Origin: Mycolicibacterium peregrinum
GTDB lineage: Bacteria > Actinomycetota > Actinomycetes > Mycobacteriales > Mycobacteriaceae
Reading direction: 5' to 3'
Assembly: GCF_001665625.1 (NCBI RefSeq)
Contig: NZ_LZSY01000171.1
Coordinates: 38,855 to 102,854 of the forward strand
DNA: 64,000 bases
The notes below the pieces were generated by a model. It saw nothing but the letters and a program-made list of their open reading frames with translations. It was not told the DNA's origin and did no database searches. Shown piece after piece: positions 59,759-64,000 of the stretch (the stretch's first letter is position 1; every line of letters begins with the position of its first letter). The translations under genes were made by a program, and so were the position numbers.

Positions 59759-60547
59759 ATGGACCTGGGACTGCACGGCATGCGGGCACTGATCTCCGGT
59801 GCCAGCGACGGCATCGGACTGGCCACCGCGGAGTTGCTGGCCGAAGAAGGTGCCGACGTGGCACTGGTGGCCCGTCGCGCGGACGCGCTGAACGAGGCCT
59901 GCACCTCGATCTCGGCCAGGACCGGCGTCAAGGCCGTGTCCGTGGCGGCCGATCTCAGCGACAAGACGGTGTTCGACTCGGTCGTCACCAACGTCGTCGA
60001 CGAACTCGGCGGCCTGGACATCCTGATCAACAACGCCGGCGCATCGTCCTTCGGTGGGTTCGGTGACCTCACCGACGAACAGTGGGTCGCCGACATCAAC
60101 CTCAAATTGTTCGGATTCATCCGCATGACCCGGGCCGCGTTGCCGCACCTGCTCAAGAACGGCAACGGGCGCATCGTCAACGTCGCAGGGAACTCCGGCA
60201 AGCAGGCGCTGGAGTATCACATGCCAGGGGCGGCGGCCAACGCCGCGATCCTGAACTTCAGCAAGTCGTTGTCGCTTCAGGTTGGTGCCCAAGGCGTCAT
60301 GATCAACACGGTCTGCCCGGGCCCGGTCCGGACCGCGCGTCTGGTCAAACAGTTCGCTGCCAACGCCAAGGACTGGGGCTGCACGCCCGAAGAAGCCGAG
60401 GAGCGCTACCTGGAGAACCTGCCGCTGACCTACATCCCCAGCGCGCGGGACATCGCCTATTCGATCGTGTTCCTGGCCTCGCCGCGGGCCGCATACCTGA
60501 ACGGAACCACGATCACGAATGACGGCGGAATCACCCGTGCCGTCTGA
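59759..60547 (+). CDS. SDR-fold protein lacking the YxxxK pair
   Basis: 262 aa. The cofactor motif GASDGIG (14-20) and NNAG (91-94) are intact. The region that should hold Tyr-x3-Lys reads GAAANAAI (157-164), so Tyr and Lys are replaced by Gly157 and Asn161; the downstream KSLSLQ and CPGPVRTARL segments align normally. It is either a degenerate binding protein or an enzyme with a different mechanism. The good Shine-Dalgarno AGGAG precedes ATG. It lies within the dihydropyrimidine/hydantoin operon; its substrate is unknown. Confidence 0.82.
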   Translation: MDLGLHGMRALISGASDGIGLATAELLAEEGADVALVARRADALNEACTSISARTGVKAVSVAADLSDKTVFDSVVTNVVDELGGLDILINNAGASSFGGFGDLTDEQWVADINLKLFGFIRMTRAALPHLLKNGNGRIVNVAGNSGKQALEYHMPGAAANAAILNFSKSLSLQVGAQGVMINTVCPGPVRTARLVKQFAANAKDWGCTPEEAEERYLENLPLTYIPSARDIAYSIVFLASPRAAYLNGTTITNDGGITRAV

Positions 60548-61319
60548 GTTTCCGCGGCCGACGGCGTGGCGGGTGGCACGGATCGGGATGATCGTGCCGT
60601 CGTCGAACACATGCCTGGAACCCACGACGTACCGGATGTTGGGGGAGCGGACTGACGTCAGCGTCCACTTCACCCGCATTCCGGTCGGCCGGGTCGGGCT
60701 CGACGGCACCTCCGACGCCCAGTTCGACACGGCCGCAATGGAAGCAGCGGCGGTCCTACTGGCCGCGGCGAACGTCGATGTGATCGCCTTCAACGGCACG
60801 GCGGGCTCTTGGCTGGGAACCGCCCATGATCGGGCGATCACCGACGCCATCACCACCAAGACCGGCGTGCGGGCGCTCACCAGCACGCAAGCCACCCTGG
60901 CGGCATTCACGGCACTGGGCGTGCGCAGCATCGGCCTGGTCACGCCCTACCCCGACGACATGAATGCCAGGATCGGCGAGTGTTACCGCGACGAGGGCGT
61001 CACCGTGACGGCGGCGCATGGTTTCGGTCTCACCGAGACCGCCGATATCGGCCGGATACGAGCCGACGAGCTGCTGGCGCCCACCCGTCTGGTCGCACAA
61101 AGTGGACCTGACGCGGTCGCCTACGTCTGCACCAATCTGCACGGCGCCGATGCCGTCGAGGATGCTCGAGCCGAAATCGGCATCCCGGTGGTCGATTCGG
61201 TGGCGATCACGCTCGCAGCGTGCCTGGCCATGGTGGGTGCCGGTCCGCTGAACCCCCGCTGGGGGCTGGACCTGGCCGGGACCCTGGGGTTGACCAGTGG
61301 GACCGTTGCCCGATCGTGA
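60537..61319 (+). CDS. Asp/Glu racemase-superfamily protein (maleate isomerase / arylmalonate decarboxylase-like)
   Basis: 260 aa. The N-terminal IGMIVPSSNTCLEP and FNGTAGSW segments and the later LVTPYP and AYVCTNLHG match the maleate isomerase/AMDase group. The first active-site Cys position holds Gly87 (in N-G-T), while the second is Cys198. This single-Cys pattern is known in arylmalonate decarboxylase, so a two-base racemase mechanism is unlikely. The start is GTG 60537, preceded by GGCGGA; an ATG at 60519 has no ribosome site. It overlaps the SDR gene by 11 nt. Confidence 0.78.
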   Translation: MPSEFPRPTAWRVARIGMIVPSSNTCLEPTTYRMLGERTDVSVHFTRIPVGRVGLDGTSDAQFDTAAMEAAAVLLAAANVDVIAFNGTAGSWLGTAHDRAITDAITTKTGVRALTSTQATLAAFTALGVRSIGLVTPYPDDMNARIGECYRDEGVTVTAAHGFGLTETADIGRIRADELLAPTRLVAQSGPDAVAYVCTNLHGADAVEDARAEIGIPVVDSVAITLAACLAMVGAGPLNPRWGLDLAGTLGLTSGTVARS

Positions 61320-62436
61320 GGAGGCCGACGGCCGGTGGCAGGTGCTCCTGGAGAGACTCGCCGGCATTGACGATGAACTCGCGGCCGAGTATCTCGAGCG
61401 GATCGACGGTGGCGCCCGCTACTACGACGGTGTCCCGGACGCGCACGATCTGAAAGACAGCGCCCGCAACGCATTCCGCTACCTTCTCGGGTGCCTGTTG
61501 GCCAGGCCGCTGTCTGCCGAGCTGATGGCATTCCCGGCGCAGGTCGGGGCGTTGCGCGCCCGCCAGGGCATCGCGTTGGAGAACCTGAGCGCGGCCGTCC
61601 GAAACGACTTCCTCGTTGCGTGGTCGGCGTTGTTGCGTCTGGCCGACGACAGCGACATGGCTGTGCTCGCCATGCACGTCGGTCAACTGTGGACTGTGGT
61701 CGACGATTTCGCCGGTGCCATTCAGCGGGGCTACCTCGACGAGCGCCTGCAGATGGCGCGTACCGATGCCATCGAACAACAGCGAAGTCTCTCCGACTTG
61801 TTCTCGGACGGACCGAGTCCGACCGTGGTACGCCGCGCAGCCGAGGTACTCGGCCTCGACGAGACGGCGTCCTACTGGGTCATGGGCGTCACCGACGAGG
61901 ACGCGATCTCGACGGTGACCAGGCGGCTCGCAGGATTGGGAGTGGTGGCGTTGGATCACACCAGCAAGGGCGTCACGCTGTTCCTCCTGTCCGCCCACAC
62001 CCGCTGGCCCGATGACGAGGCCCTGGCAGTCGATGTCCTGGGCGGTGTGGCAGGGGCGGTGGCACCCCGAGCCGTTCTGTTACAGAACAGTTTCCAGTCC
62101 GCCGCGACGGTCCGGATGCTTGCGCAGCTGGGAGTCGAGGGGACCACGCTCCGGCGTTCCTGGTCGCAGTTGTCGATTGCTCAGCTGTGCACCGTGTTCG
62201 ACGATCTGCGCAGCTACGTGGAAGCTCCCCTTGCGGCGATGAACGACCGCGACCTCCTGGTCGAGACCATGCTGGTGTTCGCCGACAGCGGATCGGTGTC
62301 TGCCACGGCCGCCAAACTCTATTGCCACCGCAACACGGTGCTCAATCGGATCCGGAAGTTCGAGGATGCCACCGGGATCAGTCTCCGCACACCTCGGGCG
62401 CAAGCCATGGTGCAACTGTGCCTGCTGCGGTCATGA
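61297..62436 (+). CDS. PucR-family regulator, last gene of the operon
   Basis: 379 aa, homologous over its full length to the divergent regulator at 55566-56711. The C-terminal HTH_30 reads VFADSGSVSATAAKLYCHRNTVLNRIRKFEDATGISLRTP. GTG 61297 overlaps the preceding gene by 23 nt and gives the same N-terminus length as the paralogue. Two paralogous PucR proteins at the two ends of one cluster suggest that they sense different intermediates or compete for the same operators. Confidence 0.83.
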   Translation: MGPLPDREEADGRWQVLLERLAGIDDELAAEYLERIDGGARYYDGVPDAHDLKDSARNAFRYLLGCLLARPLSAELMAFPAQVGALRARQGIALENLSAAVRNDFLVAWSALLRLADDSDMAVLAMHVGQLWTVVDDFAGAIQRGYLDERLQMARTDAIEQQRSLSDLFSDGPSPTVVRRAAEVLGLDETASYWVMGVTDEDAISTVTRRLAGLGVVALDHTSKGVTLFLLSAHTRWPDDEALAVDVLGGVAGAVAPRAVLLQNSFQSAATVRMLAQLGVEGTTLRRSWSQLSIAQLCTVFDDLRSYVEAPLAAMNDRDLLVETMLVFADSGSVSATAAKLYCHRNTVLNRIRKFEDATGISLRTPRAQAMVQLCLLRS

Positions 62437-62488
62437 GCCTGCGTACACGTCCGCAATTGTGCAGACGCACACTGTGTGAGCTGGATCG

Positions 62489-62533
62489 CGTTGCACCGCG
62501 ACTATGGGTGCAGCCATATTGCCGCCCTAGCAT
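62489..62533 (+). promoter_or_regulatory. conserved promoter block of the MHS transporter gene
   Basis: CGTTGCACCGCGACTATGGG (62489-62508) matches the block at 56863-56882 at 18/20 positions. It is followed after 1 nt by GCAGCCATA (62510-62518). TATGG and CCATA here form a near-palindrome. TAGCAT (62528-62533) is a -10 candidate. Confidence 0.6.
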
Positions 62534-62566
62534 TTTCGCTATGACCAGCACCTACCAGAGGACCAT

Positions 62567-63952
62567 ATGAACCCTTCAGTTCCTGCTGCCGCCACCGACA
62601 CCGCGGCCGCGAAATCGCGCCGCCGGCGCACCATCGTCGCGAGCATGGTCGGCACCACGATCGAGTGGTACGACTTCAACATCTACGGATCCGTCGCCGC
62701 GTTGGTGTTCGGCAAGATCTTCTTTCCCGATGTGGATCCGGCGGCGGGAACATTGTTGGCGCTGGCCACATTCGGGGTCGGGTTCGCTGCGCGCCCGATC
62801 GGTGGAATCATCTTCGGCCACATCGGTGACCGGGTCGGGCGCAAGGCAGCCCTGATCGCGACCATCTTGATGATGGGTGCCGCTACCGTGGCCATCGGAC
62901 TGCTGCCGACCTACAGCTCCATCGGCATTCTGGCGCCCGTCCTGCTGGTGCTGTGTCGCCTGATTCAAGGCATCGGTCTCGGTGGTGAATGGGGCGGTGC
63001 CGTGCTGATGGTGGTGGAGCAGGACGAGTCCGTGGACAGCCGGGGACGGGCCGGCAGCTGGATGCAGTCCGCCTCCCCGTTGGGCTTCCTGTTGTCCACG
63101 GCCACGCTCGCAGCGGTGAGCGCGCTGATGACCGAGGAACAGTTCATGGCATGGGGTTGGCGTATCCCGTTCCTGCTCAGTGCGCCACTGGTGTTGGTGG
63201 GCCTGCTGATTCGCGTCAAGATCGTCGAATCCTCGGTCTTCACCCGAAACCAGAAGCAGCTCAAGGACAACGAGGCGAAGGCCCCGATCCTGCAGGTGCT
63301 CCGCCACGCCCCGAAGATGATCCTCTTGGTAGTGCTGCTCGGGCTCGGCCAGCAGGTCGCCTACTTCGTGATCAACGTGTTCTCGTTGTCCTACGTCACT
63401 CATCACACCGACATCTCGAAGGGAACAGTCCTCAACGCTGTGGCCATCGGCGCCGTCGCTCAGCTCTTGTCGATTCTGTACTTCGGACGACTCAGTGATC
63501 GGGTGGGCCGTCGCGTTCCCTTCCTCATCGGCGGTGTCGGGATGGCGGTGTGGGCCTTCGCGGTGTACCCGCTGATGGGTACCGGCAACTTCGGGCTGAT
63601 GGTGCTCTCGGTGTCCGTTGCGATGGTGTTCCAGGGCGCGATGTACGGCGTGCTCGCGGCATTCATCGCGGAACTCTTCGACACCAGCTACCGCTACACC
63701 GGCGTCTCACTCGGGTACATGCTGATCGGCATCGTCGGAGGCGGGTTCGCACCGTTGATCGCGTCGACGCTTCTGGACACCACCGGTTCGGTGACTTCGG
63801 TCGCGATCTATATCTCGGCGTCATCTCTGCTGACGTTGATCGCCGCTTACTTCGCGCCGGAAACCTCGAAGCGCAACCTCGACAATCTCCTCGACGGCGG
63901 CAGCACCGATCGCCTACCTCAGCCCGGCCAGACCGTGGCCCGCACCGGGTAG
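62567..63952 (+). CDS. MFS transporter of the metabolite:H+ symporter (MHS) type
   Basis: 461 aa with about twelve membrane spans. The MHS hallmark GTTIEWYDFNIYGSVAALVF (about 29-48), GGIIFGHIGDRVGRKAAL (about 78-95) and RLIQGIGLGGEWGGA are clear. These symporters carry carboxylated metabolites with protons. It follows the last operon gene by 130 bp with its own promoter block shared with the dihydropyrimidinase operon, so it is probably the cluster's uptake system. GAGGA lies 6 nt before ATG. The remaining 48 bp of the window show no further gene. Confidence 0.88.
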   Translation: MNPSVPAAATDTAAAKSRRRRTIVASMVGTTIEWYDFNIYGSVAALVFGKIFFPDVDPAAGTLLALATFGVGFAARPIGGIIFGHIGDRVGRKAALIATILMMGAATVAIGLLPTYSSIGILAPVLLVLCRLIQGIGLGGEWGGAVLMVVEQDESVDSRGRAGSWMQSASPLGFLLSTATLAAVSALMTEEQFMAWGWRIPFLLSAPLVLVGLLIRVKIVESSVFTRNQKQLKDNEAKAPILQVLRHAPKMILLVVLLGLGQQVAYFVINVFSLSYVTHHTDISKGTVLNAVAIGAVAQLLSILYFGRLSDRVGRRVPFLIGGVGMAVWAFAVYPLMGTGNFGLMVLSVSVAMVFQGAMYGVLAAFIAELFDTSYRYTGVSLGYMLIGIVGGGFAPLIASTLLDTTGSVTSVAIYISASSLLTLIAAYFAPETSKRNLDNLLDGGSTDRLPQPGQTVARTG

Positions 63953-64000
63953 GCGCAACGGAGGGAAGTCACATCTGCCGTTGCCTGGTCATATGCGGCC

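Noticed and set aside
1..64000. Insertion sequences, prophage or integrated element
   Set aside because: No transposase, integrase, or flanking target duplication was recognised.

Overview
The window looks like a chromosomal segment of a fast-growing mycobacterium (Mycolicibacterium-like). The evidence is high G+C with G/C-rich third positions, two complete mce operons, many GTG starts, likely leaderless mRNAs with a TANNNT -10 box about 6 nt before the start codon, and a gene backbone in the order of M. tuberculosis Rv0558-Rv0566c (menG, geranylgeranyl reductase, grcC1, htpX, gpsA, YajQ). No insertion sequence, prophage or CRISPR array was seen. Species cannot be named from sequence reading alone.

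Layout. 1-4.5 kb: partial alpha/beta hydrolase, Aquifex-type aconitase, SDR, menG. 4.6-15.5 kb (minus strand): mce operon I (yrbEA-yrbEB-mceABCDEF, a Mce-associated protein, and two DUF2236/MpaB-family proteins), almost entirely translationally coupled. 15.8-20.1 kb: a Tat-exported FAD oxidoreductase, a COG0523 GTPase behind a Zur-like box, ppnP, and a small HTH protein divergent from tspO across a striking 93-bp tandem repeat array. 20.1-24.2 kb: isoprenoid genes (reductase/grcC1), htpX and a HEAT-like protein. 24.3-30.3 kb: SulP-carbonic anhydrase fusion, a PhoP/TrcR-type two-component system and two small secreted proteins. 30.3-36.4 kb: an alcohol dehydrogenase/amino-acid permease pair with a divergent XRE-cupin regulator, gpsA, and an MFS/ArsR pair with tandem operators. 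36.9-47.4 kb (plus strand): mce operon II plus a Mce-associated protein and an MPT64-like secreted protein. 47.6-52.9 kb: organosulfur/sulfonate operon (SBP, ATPase, permease, DszA/NtaA-type monooxygenase, MFS). 52.9-55.6 kb: YajQ, tRNA-Tyr, rtcB. 55.6-64 kb: cyclic amide (dihydropyrimidine/hydantoin) catabolism cluster bounded by two PucR-type regulators and served by an MHS-type transporter.

How the genes fit together. The mce loci encode two lipid/sterol-type importers. They share a 17-bp palindrome-centred motif at nearly the same distance (about 130 bp) from their first genes, which suggests one trans-acting regulator. The dihydropyrimidinase, N-carbamoyl amidohydrolase, SDR, racemase/decarboxylase-like protein and PucR paralogue form one operon, and its promoter shares a 20-bp block with the transporter promoter. 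The sulfur operon resembles import and oxidative desulfonation modules. Many gene ends carry long, near-perfect hairpins without U-tracts.

The most unusual signals are the 93-bp repeats with four palindromes between the HTH gene and tspO, the shared mce motif, the conserved promoter block in the PucR cluster, an aconitase lacking one expected Fe-S cysteine, and an SDR lacking the YxxxK catalytic pair.
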